A stretch of DNA of 64,000 nucleotides, from NCBI GenBank assembly GCA_014529385.2, contig CM043942.1, positions 1,652,501-1,716,500 on the forward strand, read 5' to 3'. Of this stretch, positions 22,678 through 33,830 are shown one piece after another; position 1 is the first letter of the stretch; each line of letters opens with the position of its first letter. Source of the DNA: Adiantum capillus-veneris. Taxonomy: Eukaryota > Streptophyta > Polypodiopsida > Polypodiales > Pteridaceae. Position numbers and translations under genes: made by a program. The notes below the pieces were generated by a model, which searched no databases, was not told the origin of the DNA, and saw only the letters and a list, made by a program, of their open reading frames with translations.

Positions 22678-22680
22678 TTA
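21986..22680. repeat. Compound (CT)n / (TA)n microsatellite cluster
   Basis: About 700 bp of CT repeats on the plus strand, broken by ATTT, TATC, TCG and (TA)n runs (22417-22435 and 22637-22675). Long Ser-Leu or Arg-Glu frames across it are repeat translations. Confidence 0.97.
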
Positions 22681-22754
22681 ATTTCTACGCACATCCCTCT
22701 CTCTCTCTTTAATTTCTCTTTCTTTAATTTTAATTTCATACACATACATTTCTC

Positions 22755-24800
22755 CCATGTATGCCGTCTTTTTTTACTATTGAGGATGTGTGCGGTGGGC
22801 TTGAAAAGTTGGCCACTCGCAAAGCGGGAGATCTTCAAGGTATCAAGCCGGAGATGATCAAATGGACGGGAGATTTTACCCATGAGTGGATGTGTGATAT
22901 GTTCAACCTTTCACTTCAACATGGTATGCCTTATGATTGGAGTACTAATTGGGTTAAGCCTTTGCATAAAGGAGGGGATGTAAAGAATGTAAGCAACTAC
23001 CGGACTAGAATGATTGGGTCTCTTATGGCAAAGTTGTTTGGGTGCATAATGGAGATGAAATTGAGTGATTGGGCTGAAGAGAATGACAAGCGTGCAAAGG
23101 GACAAGCGGGTTTTCGTCGATGCCATAGCACCATTGATCATCTTGTCACTCTTCGTGTTCTCATGGAAGAAAGTCGGTTGAAAGGCAAGCGATTGTATTG
23201 TTGTTTTGTGGACTTTAAGAAAGCCTTTGATATGATTCCACGTAACAATTTGTGGAGAAGGATGGAAGAACTCCAAGTGCCAAGTGAGTTTATGCTTGCG
23301 GTTTCTCGAATCTATGAGAAGGTGATTTGTCAATTGCGCATGGGAAGAGAAATTTCAGAAATTTTTGTAAGCACTATTGGGGTTAAACAAGGATGTCCAT
23401 TGTCACCAACTCTCTTTGGCCTATGCATCGATCAATTGGAACAAATGGTACTTGACTTTATGCAAGAAGAAGGCATTGAAGAGGTCACTATTTGCAATGC
23501 GGTAATCATGCTTTTGTTGTATGCGGATTATGTAGTGCTTCTGGCACACACTTTAGAAGATGCACAAAAGCTTATGGTTGTCCTTGAGAACTTTTGCTTG
23601 CATAGTGGGCTGATTGTAAATGAATCCAAAACAAAGGTTATGCTTGTGAAAACCAACCATAAGGAGAAGCCATGCATTGTGTACAACAATGAGACACTTG
23701 AAGTTGTTGAGAGCTTTAAGTACCTTGGCCTTGAGGTTCCATCCAATCACAAGTGGCATGAATGTGCTATGCATCGTTTGGAAGCGGGAAAGAGAGCATA
23801 TTATGCATTTGAGAACATGTGTAATGCGGGAAACATCAAGTGTTGGGTTCTCAAGAAGTATCTTTTTGATGCATTGGTGACACTGGTTCTTCTTTATGGA
23901 GTTGAAGTGCGGGGCGGGAGCATCTCAAAGTCTACTTGGAAAGAGTTTGAGAATGTCCAAAAGCGTTTTCTTACAAACTTTCTCCAAGTTAAGACACAAA
24001 CACCATATATGCTCCTACTTCTTGAGTCAGGATCTCTTCCAATTGAGGTTATGGGCATGGAAAGGGTTGTGGAGTACATGATAAAGATGCGTCAAAACCC
24101 CTCACATCGACTTCCTACAATTGCATGGGAAGCAAGAAAAAAAGTTCAAAAGACGCATAAAAGCAAGATCTTGAGCACGGGATGGATGCAAGACATAAAG
24201 AAGTGGTTTGGGAGATGGGATGCAACACTTGCTACATGATGCTTCAATTGACTCTCAAGCGAATGAAGCTTTTCTACAACGCCAATGTATTACGGCTTGG
24301 GAGAAATCCGGTGGGTCACGCTTCATACATTACACCACCTATATTGCCCCCAACTACAAAACCATGTTCTTCTCTGAGAGAGGAAACCATACTCACACTT
24401 ACATGCTTGATCCTATTCCCTTGTTCGCGATACACACTATCGCAGCAATTCGGCTTAGCTCCCATTTCCTTCGATGCGAGATAGGGCGTTGGGGCAATGG
24501 AGAAGAGTCAAATCGATTGTGCACATTATGCTCACTGCAAGTTCGAGAGTCTGAGTACCACACACTACTAGAGTGCTCAGCTTTTGATCACATCCGAACT
24601 TGCTTCTCTCACATTTTCAGCCATAACTTAGACCTACACACTTTCCTCTCCCAGCCAAAGTGTGGGCTCTCCATTGCGACTCTCATCACTACAATTTTGG
24701 AGCATCGAGAGTCACTCATCAGCCATACACATACTACATCACATGTAACTTTGGTCCCATAGGTCATATTTGACCTCCGAGGACGATAATAAAATATATC
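22755..24800 (+). pseudogene. LINE reverse transcriptase inserted in the CACTA microsatellite
   Basis: A frame of about 490 residues (22761-24239) has non-LTR RT motifs: GDLQGIKPEMIKW, NWVKPLHKGGD, QAGFRRCHSTIDHL, CCFVDFKKAFDMI, GVKQGCPLSPTLFGL and SKTKVML. The catalytic YADD box is YADYVVLLA, so the second Asp is a Tyr and the enzyme should be dead. A frame change near 24210-24239 leads to a C-terminal part (to 24762) with CTLCSLQVRESEYHTLLEC, a zinc-finger-like end. It ends with AATAAAATATA and a (TATC)n tail. No endonuclease domain is present, so it is 5'-truncated. The related stretch at 27935-28804 lacks it, showing it is an insertion. Confidence 0.85.
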
Positions 24801-24814
24801 TATCTATCTATCTA

Positions 24815-24871
<57 letters not shown>

Positions 24872-24936
24872 AATTTTAATTTCCTACGCATACAATTCTC
24901 TCTCTGTCTCTCTTTTATTTCCTACACGCACACGCA

Positions 24937-24997
<61 letters not shown>

Positions 24998-25056
24998 AAT
25001 TTCTTACACACACACATACACATTTCTCTCTCTTTCTCTCTTTGATTTTCTACACA

Positions 25057-25122
<66 letters not shown>

Positions 25123-25296
25123 GTTTCTTACAGACACACACACGTTTCTCTCTCTCTTTGATTTCCTACACACACACATTTCTCTCTCTCTCTCTCTCTT
25201 TCCTACAAACACACACACACTTGTCTCTCTCTCTCTTTCCTACACACACACACACACTTCTCTCTCTCTCTCTCTCTCTTTCCTACACACACACAT

Positions 25297-25374
<78 letters not shown>

Positions 25375-25436
25375 CACACACACACGATGGAGAGAGAGAG
25401 AGAGAGGTTAGGGGGGGGGGGGGGGGGGGCGGGGAG
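24801..25436. repeat. Repeated (CT)n-(CA)n units ending in a poly-G run
   Basis: Repeating modules of (CT)n, then TTTCTTACA or TTTCCTACA, then (CA)n, alternate over 600 bp. They end in GA repeats and a run of about 20 G near 25410-25430. The same modules recur at 27935-28640. Confidence 0.95.
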
Positions 25437-25732
25437 CTCATAATACATGCACAGAAGGTTTCGGCCAAGAGCAGATCTGAGCGCGTCGCAGGTGAAAATG
25501 ACCGCCTGCGCGTGGATTTCCTTTTTTCCCCCAATTTGTTTTCGTCAAAATATGCGTCGAAAGACGCATGGAAATACCTTTGGAAATACGCATGGTAATA
25601 TTTACCTTTCCACGTGCATTTCGACGCCCCTTTCCATGTGTATATCGATGGGCTGCAAGTCTATCAAAAACGCGTGGAAAGGTACGACCGTCAAAATCTG
25701 CTGCGTCGAAATCTTGGTGTTATGTTGTAGTG
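25437..25732. other. CACTA right subterminal and terminal region
   Basis: Contains CGTCGAAA, TTTCGACG and GCATGGAAATAC words in both orientations and ends TTATGTTGTAGTG. The part up to about 25600 is duplicated at 28640-28804. Confidence 0.85.
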
Positions 25733-27830
25733 GATCTATCTTTTTTGCGTTTTTGGTCCTTTGTAGGACTCGCTCTGTTTTGTAGTTCCCTGACATTTTG
25801 TTCGACTATGATTTTTTATCCTGGAGAGTATTTTTCTTGTAATGGGATGGATCACTCATTACATTTTTAACTTTCTCCTCAGTGGTTTCCATTTTAGTTG
25901 TATATATCTCCTTTAGAGATTTCTTCAACTCTTGATACTTCTTTCTCCGTTCCACTCATGTCATGGTTGAATTCTTGTCTTGGTATTTAGGTTTTTCTTG
26001 AGCTTCCTTTCTCGTTTTTCTCGATGCTTTTGACATTTCTTGCTTCTCATTTAAAGGATAACTACCATTGATTTTGTCTTTGACACAATCATGTGCATCT
26101 ATCTGCATCAAAAATTGTGCTCTACTGGAGACTAATGGCATAGGTCTAATTTTCAATTTTCTTGTGTCTCTTTTTCTTCTATACCATTTCTGCCTACTCG
26201 GTTTTTGTTTTGGAAAGTAAAAAAACTTTTCCTCCCATCCTTTCATGAGTAGTTTAGATCTCACATGTTCTTTTTCTAACCCCAAATCATATGAGGTAGC
26301 TGAATGTTTTTCTAACTCATCTGTTGCATCATAGTAGAGGTTTGAAAAGACTTGTTGAGCTTTCATCAGGTCCATGGATTCTTGAATTTTTTCTTCAATG
26401 TGAAGGGTTGAGATCATTTGTATGGGAATTATGTCACAGTTGTCCTCATTGAAAAATTGAGTAGGACTAGACGTATTTACACATACATCCATTGTTGATA
26501 AAATTTAAGTACACTCAAATGGATCAAAAAAATGATCTGGAAAGGGTTCAGGCACATATGCCTCATCTGTGCAATCCCTTTCTAAGATACATTTTTCTCG
26601 TTTTAAGCTCCCGTTTTCTGAGGCTCCGCACATCCAAATAGGTGTGTCTTTGTTCAACCAAGATGGAAACTTAGTTTCACCCGAAGAGACTGAGTCAAAT
26701 ATTGTATGGGCGTTTTCATGACATCTCTATAAGTGTGATCTTTTAATTTAATTCTTTTTATTGATCCCACTTGCTTCAAGTACAGATAATTGTTTCCCCA
26801 ATCCTGGATAAGTTGTACTTGTCGCATGAAAGGTCTTCTCAAGATGATTTCATAATTGAGTTTCTTTCCAAAGTCCACTATTGCAAAGGTATGTTGATAA
26901 TCAATCCCATAAGAACTAACTAACACCTTTTCAAGCAGTCCTGATGGTTTGTTGATATGTCCATCAGCCAATTGCAATTTCATTTGAGTTTGTCTAATGG
27001 TTGGTTTTTCCCATGATTCCCATACTGCTTTCGTGGCTATGGCTATGCCTGTCCCACTATCCAGTATTTCCATGGTTTCTATATCATTATATATCATTGG
27101 AAGGGTTGTGTCTCCTTCTTTCCCTTTGTAGTATTATCCGACTTTGTTCATTGGAACGGATCAAATCTCTTTGTTATCCATTTTGTGTTTCAACTTTTCC
27201 AAATTTTTCACGATTAGCCCTATTATCCCCACCTTCTCTACAGTTTTCTGTAGATCATTCCATAGATATGGTATGATTTTTAACAATTCTCCTAAAGTAA
27301 GATGCACTGAATGGGTGTAAACATGATTGAATGAATGTTGCTATGACTGTAAGCGGTGCTGTAGCAGCCGTCCCCATTTATGTTGGTTTGGTGGATGTTT
27401 TTTTCTCGCTTTGGTTATCCTTAGGGACATCTTCTTCATTGAAAATATCACAATTGTCTCCTAAGTTAATAACGTCTGACTCCTAAGTTCTTTGTTTAGT
27501 AGTCCCTCTGGAAACGATGATGCTAGTCTTTCTTCTACAGGTATCTCTAGCTCTGGGCATCTTGCAATGTATTGCTTCATTCTAGTTGCATAATCCTTAA
27601 TAGGCTCACCTTGTTTCTATTTGAAGCTATTGATTCCCATTCTGGAACAAGCAGCTACAAATCCTTGAGCTAATGTATTTAAGTCCATGATTGACCTTAG
27701 TGGAATGTTTTGGAACCATGTCAGTGATTTTCCTTCTAATGTCATTCCAATGTCAATTTTCCTTGAAGTATTACACATAGACCAGTCACAATAGTACAGT
27801 CTTTGTGAAAGAATAGCTAACTTGATTAAA
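25733..27830 (-). pseudogene. gypsy-1 gag, protease and spacer
   Basis: On the minus strand a gag segment (27780-27480) reads MTLEGKSLTWFQNIP, then KQGEPIKDYATRMKQYIARC after a stop. After a large deletion relative to gypsy-3 comes the protease (27160-26650) with EGDTTLP, EILDSGTGIAIATKA (Asp-Ser-Gly intact), KLQLADGHINKP, and EIILRRPFM where relatives have ILGRPFM. Then a Lys-rich spacer (26492-25956) with MPLVSSRAQFLM and DCVKDKI, matching NPMPRIRGKNQFLM and EDCVKDKI in gypsy-3. No zinc knuckles remain. The sequence ends at the CACTA right duplication (25733-25735), where the frame continues into the RT on the other side. Confidence 0.85.
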
Positions 27831-27934
27831 GCTAATACAGGAATCAGGTTGCATACAAGGAATTGAAAGCTTGATAGAAATTGACAACAAGTCAATCCGA
27901 CGCTAAGTACTCTATCCATGGCTTCACAAGTCTA

Positions 27935-28007
27935 TACTTTAATTTCTACGCACATCTCTCTCTCTCCCTCTCTCTCTCTCTCTTTAATTTTAATTTCATA
28001 CACATAC

Positions 28008-28073
<66 letters not shown>

Positions 28074-28125
28074 AATTTTAATTTCCTACACATACAATTC
28101 TCTCTCTGTCTCTCTTTAATTTCCT

Positions 28126-28190
<65 letters not shown>

Positions 28191-28248
28191 ATTTCTTACA
28201 CACACACATACACATTTCTCTCTCTTTCTCTCTTTGATTTTCTACACA

Positions 28249-28304
<56 letters not shown>

Positions 28305-28435
28305 GTTTCTTACAGACACACACACGTTTCTCTCTCTCTCTTTGATTTCCTACACACACACACACATTTATCTCTCTCTCTCTTTCCTACACACACACAC
28401 ACACACTTGTCTCTCTCTCTTTCCTACACACACAC

Positions 28436-28502
<67 letters not shown>

Positions 28503-28514
28503 CTACACACACAC

Positions 28515-28573
<59 letters not shown>

Positions 28574-28804
28574 CTACACACACACACACGATGTAGAGAG
28601 AGAGAGAGAGGTTACGGGGGGGGGGGGGGGGGGGAGAGCTCATAATACCTGCACAGCAGGTTTCGGCCAAGAGCAGATCTGAGCGCGTCGCAGGTGAAAA
28701 TGACCACGTGCGCGTGGATTTCCTTTTTTCCCCCAATTTGTTTTCTTCAAAATATGTGTCGAAAGACGCATGGAAATACATGTGGAAATACGCATGGTAA
28801 TATT
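27935..28804. mobile_element. Truncated second copy of the CACTA right part
   Basis: It begins TTAATTTCTACGCACATC, as at 22678, and runs through the same (CT)n/(CA)n modules and poly-G into GAGCTCATAATAC and GCAGATCTGAGCGCGTCGC, ending at GCATGGTAATATT. It parallels 22678-25600 but lacks the LINE of 22755-24800. Both the element terminus and the transposase are missing. It abuts the truncated gypsy-1 gag. Confidence 0.85.
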
Positions 28805-28914
28805 GTGACTGTACTATTTTGACTGGTCTATGTGTAATACTAATGGAATGACCAAATCTAAGTGTAATATTTCACAAAGACTGTACTATTGTGACTGGTC
28901 TATGTGTAATACCA
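28805..28914. repeat. Short direct repeat, period about 74 bp
   Basis: GACTGTACTATT(T/G)TGACTGG followed by TCTATGTGTAATAC occurs at about 28807 and again at about 28880. Confidence 0.8.
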
Positions 28915-29420
28915 AATTTTTTATCAGTTTGGTGGTCCAAATTTTATGGGCCTTTACAAAAGATGTTTGTACACATGCATAGAGTCAATGGTGTCAACCT
29001 TGGTCATTTTTTAGCTGAATGTAAATAATCACGATTATTTACTTTCAGCTCAAAAGTCTTTTGGCCTGAAATGAGCACTTTTTTCAACTCTTTTAGTGGA
29101 TAGTCTTTTTATGAGCTATTTTAAGCCTCTGAGTCAAGTGAAAACTTAATTTGGCCTAAAATGTCAAGAAAAAGTAAATAATTTGATTTTTGCAAACTCT
29201 TGAAATTTTTACCTCAGTGCGTCCTTAAGCTTATCCACTGGTTCATACAACTTTTAAAGCATGCTCTCCAATCAGAGTTAGTGGTTGACAATCTTTTGGT
29301 GTTATTTCTAGGTGTAGACCTGAGTTTCTGCAACTTCACATAAACAACTCACAATTGATTCTTTTGGAGAGAGCAATGTTTTGAAATCCCACCTCTACCC
29401 TACTCCTAGATTCTATTGCA
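28915..29420. other. No recognisable gene
   Basis: AT-rich DNA without long frames or known motifs. It includes a short AAATAATCACGATTATTTAC palindrome-like stretch near 29025-29044. Confidence 0.5.
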
Positions 29421-29899
29421 ATGGGGTTGTGGAAAGTGTCCACAAACACTTGTTTTCTTGTTTTTTATGGTTTTTTGAGCCTTGATCTTAAGACTTGTCT
29501 CGTCCATCAATCATTTTCAAAATCCTAAACTAATCCTACAATAATACGATCCTAAAAGGTACTTAGCAACTACAACCTACTTCCAAGCTACCTCTACACA
29601 GCAAAAGACGACAATGAAGGCTAGGCCATCCATAGAGTGAACGCTCAAGAGGAGAGAACTCTCAAAAGTGGATCCTCAAGAGTGGATACTTAAGAATGAA
29701 TCCTCCTTGTATAAAGGCTTCCTTATAAAGGCTTGCACCACAATCCCTTCTACTATGGGTTTAAGTTTGAGCCCTCTAGCTAGCATAAACAACTTTGGAA
29801 CTCCCAATGAGCCCAAGACCTTATACATGTCAGTCACATCCATAGCATATCTCTCGCTTGATGCATAATCGGTGTAGCCTATGTTAGCCTCTACTAACA
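29421..29899 (-). mobile_element. 3' LTR edge of a minus-strand LTR element (right end firm, left end uncertain)
   Basis: On the minus strand a polypurine tract AGGAAGGGGGGAA (29912-29900) is followed directly by TGTTAGTAGAGGC, the expected start of a 3' LTR. A TATA-like TTTATAAGG lies about 170 bp further on. I could not locate the other LTR end or a PBS, so the left coordinate is a guess. Confidence 0.5.
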
Positions 29900-31290
29900 T
29901 TCCCCCCTTCCTAATTTGGTGCACGTCCTCGTGTGTCGGTGACGCAACACAATGACATGGTAGGAAGCAAGTCCATGGAAGAATGTTGAGGTGCAAATCA
30001 TAAGAACGCGTAATGAGCATCAAAAGCCAACAAGAATGAATAAAACATGAAGTACAATTAGCAATCATTCAAAGTGAAATTTTTGCTTCTAAAAGATGGG
30101 TGAATCATAGTCAAAAACTAAACAACATAAAGCAAAAAAAGCACTCAAACTATCATGAAGATTAAACCACTTGAGATTTTAGTTTTATGCATGAAACACA
30201 AGCAATCAATTAAGACCCTAGGATAATGCAAGGTCATACACCTTCTAGCCTAAAAACTATATGATAAATACTTAATAAAGCATCCAAGTCTAGAAGTAAA
30301 GCACGATACAAGACTACCACCCCAAGGCAAGTCTAGTTGCGACTCTTGGCCCCTTGAACCCTCAAGAAGGTGTTCCAAAAGCCTACTAGCCTACCAAGGT
30401 GACGGCTTACTTCTATCAGCCCAGGGCATCGATTTAGGGCCTTGACCAAGCGAGCCAAGGTGATTCCCCTTGCCTACCAAGTGCCAATAAGGCACTAGGC
30501 CTCACATGGACACAACATAACATAGAAATTTTCTTTCATGTGTCTAGTAGCGTTTTGCTACTTTTTCTTGATACTTTTTTGCTTCATTGTTTCATTTTTT
30601 AGCACTTTTTTATTGCCTCCATCGGCAAATGGACCAAAGGAATAAAGCCTAATCATAGCCCTAGTTCATGTTAAAAATGAATGGAGTATTAAGACTATCG
30701 TTGAGAGTCTACGACTAATGAGAAGTGAACCTACATTAACCTAAGGTCAAGGCCAATTACCTATGATTAGCACACATAGAACCAAATTTTTTTATGAGTT
30801 AATATTCACAAAGCAAAGTGTTGAAACTTTAGGATGCCTAGCTTTTGAACATGAAAAAACCATAGCTTAGAAGAAAAAATGATTTAAGCCAAGCATAGAG
30901 AATGGAGAGATGAACAAAAAAGAAACATCACGGAAGGATTTACCTATTCATGCTCTTTTTGCATCCTTGAGCAAGCATCCACTTGGTAGAGAAGTCTCTT
31001 GATCTTTTTATTAAAATCCAAGCTGATTGAAGCTAAGTGTAAACACAAGCTCCAAAGGCCTTTTATTGAAATCCAAAAGCACACCAGAAAAAAAACATTA
31101 ATGAAAACCTAAAGCTAGGGTCTTGCAAACCCGAATTCGCTAAAGGGAGAAAACCCTAGGGAAAAAAGTGCCTTTGGATGGTGCTATAAAGTAGAAAGTG
31201 TATGCATACATATCAAAAAATGAGAGAGAATGATCTTCTACATAAGCAGATTATCAATTTTTACAACATCTCATGCATCATTCAAAAGTT
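29900..31290. other. Internal or flanking DNA, no recognisable gene
   Basis: On the minus strand a short coding-like stretch (PCHCVASPTHEDVHQIRKGG) precedes the polypurine tract at 29900. Beyond it only AT-rich text without RT, integrase or gag motifs is visible. Confidence 0.45.
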
Positions 31291-31296
31291 GATTAA

Positions 31297-31690
31297 TCTC
31301 TAGCTCACTTGAAATATGGAATTAAAAACAAGCCAAGAGTTAGAAATAATGCAACTTTGATGAAATGAAGTGGCTCTTGAAAGCCAAATTTTACATTTTT
31401 AAAGCTCTTCCAAAAAGTTGGCTAAACACTAGCTCAAATGAAGTTTTACAATTTAAGAGAAATCTATGAGCTAGAGATGACTACAGCTTTTGGAATAAAA
31501 AATGAATGGCTCTCAATAGCCAAATTTTGTACTTGAAAGATCTCATAAAACTTGGGTAAACACTAGCTCAAAAAAAAAACATTTTCATTGTAGACCAAGC
31601 TATGAGCTAGAATGTATACAACTTTTAATCCAAAGAATTGGAATGGCTCTAAATAGCCAAGCTTTGCAATATTTTGCAATGATGACCCCT
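31297..31690. repeat. Degenerate tandem repeat, three units of about 125-135 bp
   Basis: Units start at the word CTAGCTCA near 31300, 31430 and 31563. Each contains (T)GAGCTAG or a related stretch, a GAATGGCTCT-like block, and (A)TAGCCAAATTTT or (A)TAGCCAAGCTTT. Confidence 0.7.
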
Positions 31691-31939
31691 TTATTGATCA
31701 ATTGAAATCACACACCTGCCCAACCCTTCAAAATAAACCTCAATTGTTAGTGCATGAAAGCATTTGTCAATCAAAAAAGCATTAAAAGCATGCTCAATCA
31801 CAATGCCAATATTTTTAATGCTATCTCATGATCATCCAAACTAGCACAATGGTTAGTGCTATAAAAGAATTTTTCTTTGAAATTAAGAACTAAAATGGTA
31901 TGAAGCAATTCTTAGATACAGGAGAATGTCCTGAAGGGT

Positions 31940-32460
31940 ATACCAAGACCCAAAAACAATGGCTTGTACAAAAGGCAACAAGATACAGCCTTATCAACAA
32001 TACTTTGTACTACAGCCCAAGAAGTGGCGAAGTTCATATTTGAGCACATTTGTTGCCATTTTGGCACACCTCTAGAGATAATATGTGATAGAGGTCCAAG
32101 TTTTAGAGGCGACTTGGTGGGAGAACTGATGAAAAAGCTAGGTATCACATGTTGACACTCCACTCCATACTATCCACAGTGCCATGGTCTAGTGGAAAAG
32201 GTAAACATCATGATCTGTAAAATCATCACAAAGCACGTGAATAACCACACAAGTGATTGGGATAAGCATCTCATGGCCGCTCTTTGGGCCTACCACACGA
32301 CATTCTGAACATCAGCCGGTTTCACCCCTTTCCATTTGGTATATGGAAAAGAGGCCATTCTACCCATCAAGGTACAGATAGCCAGCTTGCAAGTCATGGC
32401 TAGTCAATTATAGCACCCAATTGCCCATCTCTGCAAAACCACACCTTGGACCTAGACAGG
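31940..32460 (+). pseudogene. Ty3/gypsy integrase fragment (separate family)
   Basis: Plus-strand text includes TTAQEVAKFIFEHICCHFG, PLEIICDRGPSFRGDLVGEL, then after a TGA stop (32153) HSTPYYPQCHGLVEKVN, DWDKHLMAALWAYHTTF and GFTPFHLVYGKEAILPI. These are the second Asp, Glu and downstream blocks of a Ty3 integrase core. The wording differs clearly from gypsy-1, -2 and -3. The fragment is truncated at both ends and interrupted by stops. Confidence 0.85.
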
Positions 32461-32559
32461 GAAGATGTGATCAACTACTATGCAATGCGAGCAGAACAAC
32501 GCTGACTCACATTCAATCAAGGGCTTAAGAAAAAGGGTATGATAAGAAGTTCCAACAAA

Positions 32560-32760
32560 GGGGAGAGGGAGAGAGAGAGAGAGAGAGAGTGAAGAGGGTT
32601 GTGCCAGGCCGCCACCTCTCTCTCTCTCTCTTCATACACACACACACACACTCTCTCTCTCTCTTGACCTCAGCTCCCTCTCTCCCCATCTCTCGCTCTC
32701 TCTCTTGTTCAACTCTCACTCTCTCTGTCTCTCGTTCTGTGTCGACAGCCAGTAGGAAAG

Positions 32761-32852
<92 letters not shown>

Positions 32853-32916
32853 CACACACACTCACATACACCTACACACACACACACTCTCTCGACCTCA
32901 AGTCCCTCCCCCCCCC

Positions 32917-32976
<60 letters not shown>

Positions 32977-33000
32977 ATCTATCTATCTCTCGTTCAGCTC

Positions 33001-33036
<36 letters not shown>

Positions 33037-33130
33037 TGTGAAAATTCAAGCTCACTCTCTCTTTCCACACATGCACACCCACACTCACAAGCACATACAT
33101 GTACACACACACACATACACTACACGCATA
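32560..33130. repeat. Compound (CT)n/(CA)n microsatellite, internally duplicated
   Basis: Two large parallel units (about 32605-32745 and 32845-33040) each run (CT)n, CATACACACA, CTCTCT(T)GACCTCA, TCCCTC, CT-rich text, TTCA(A/G)CTCTCACTCTC and TTGTTCTGTG or CGTTCTGTG. The second has a run of about 20 C. The 206- and 150-codon frames across it are repeat translations. Confidence 0.9.
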
Positions 33131-33589
33131 AGCACACGCACACAATCACATATGCACCAACAATGCACACACACAGCATGCACAAGAAGCAAATAAAGAA
33201 AATGAATATCGATGCATCGACAAACAACACCAAAAACATGGGATGGCGATAAAAAATCAAAGAAATACACCGAAGGCATGCCCCAGCCGGCATCCAAATT
33301 GACAAGCACGCTACACCAACGCACCAATGAAGTCTACGATTTGCCAACATCTCATCCACGATGCACTTCCTCAGTAAACATCCATAGGGTAACTCATTTT
33401 CCATTTTCCAAGACAAACTTTGTAAAAAAAACCATTTTATATTCCACCTCCTTCTAGGTGATGGTCACAAAGGCTCACCTAGGAGAATATCATTTTCTTA
33501 TTTCTCCAAAAAAAAAGCACCAATCAACCATCCGGGACCCATCCGGGACCCGGCTGCCTGCTTTGTCTCTCCAGCTTAGGGACCTAAAC
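33131..33589. other. No recognisable gene
   Basis: Intergenic-like sequence with no long frame of known family. It may include the upstream (U3) part of the LTR ending at 34017. Confidence 0.45.
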
Positions 33590-33763
33590 CTAAATAGTTT
33601 GTGCTAAGCTAAGCAACCTGCACCTATAAAAGAGCACTAAGAGGTCACTATCGGGGTGGTCATCACTTGAAGGAGAAGTCATGCACATACAATGACTCCA
33701 AGGGTCACTATGCATAGGAGTAGGATCTCTGTATACATGAATTTTCCCTAGAGAATGCACTAT

Positions 33764-33830
<67 letters not shown>

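Larger units (their letters stand above)
16318..25732 (-). mobile_element. CACTA (En/Spm) DNA transposon, 9415 bp
   Basis: The left end reads CACTACAATAAAAAAAGG and the right end, reverse-complemented, reads CACTACAACATAACACC. They share the eight-base CACTACAA terminus and are flanked by GAT on both sides. Both subterminal regions carry many CGTCGAAA/TTTCGACG words. The interior holds a TNP2-type transposase gene on the minus strand, a solo LTR, a LINE insertion and long (CT)n tracts. It sits inside the pol gene of gypsy-1. Transposase frameshifts suggest it is no longer autonomous. Confidence 0.95.
12421..27830 (-). mobile_element. gypsy-1: decayed Ty3/gypsy element interrupted by a CACTA transposon
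   Basis: In minus orientation the order is gag (27780-27480), protease (27160-26650), basic spacer (26490-25950), RT (16317-15100), RNase H (15100-14750), integrase (14650-13850) and a post-integrase tail (13320-12420). The CACTA element at 16318-25732 splits spacer from RT. Joining the flanks after removing one GAT copy restores the reading frame, and the joined residues match the same place in gypsy-3. It carries many stops and frameshifts, a 125-bp duplication in RT, and a deletion of roughly 1.8 kb between gag and protease relative to gypsy-3. No LTRs were identified for it. Confidence 0.85.

Noticed and set aside
22097-22681. Long Ser-Leu-rich reading frame
   Set aside because: Pure translation of (CT)n repeats; the same applies to frames at 24770-25598, 27918-28682, 32525-33145 and 52512-52984.
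29668-30068. Overlapping frames on both strands near 29.7-30.1 kb as host genes
   Set aside because: They straddle an LTR/PPT boundary and match no family.
33031-33457. Small frames around 33.0-33.5 kb as genes
   Set aside because: CA-rich microsatellite translation and short frames with no recognisable domain.
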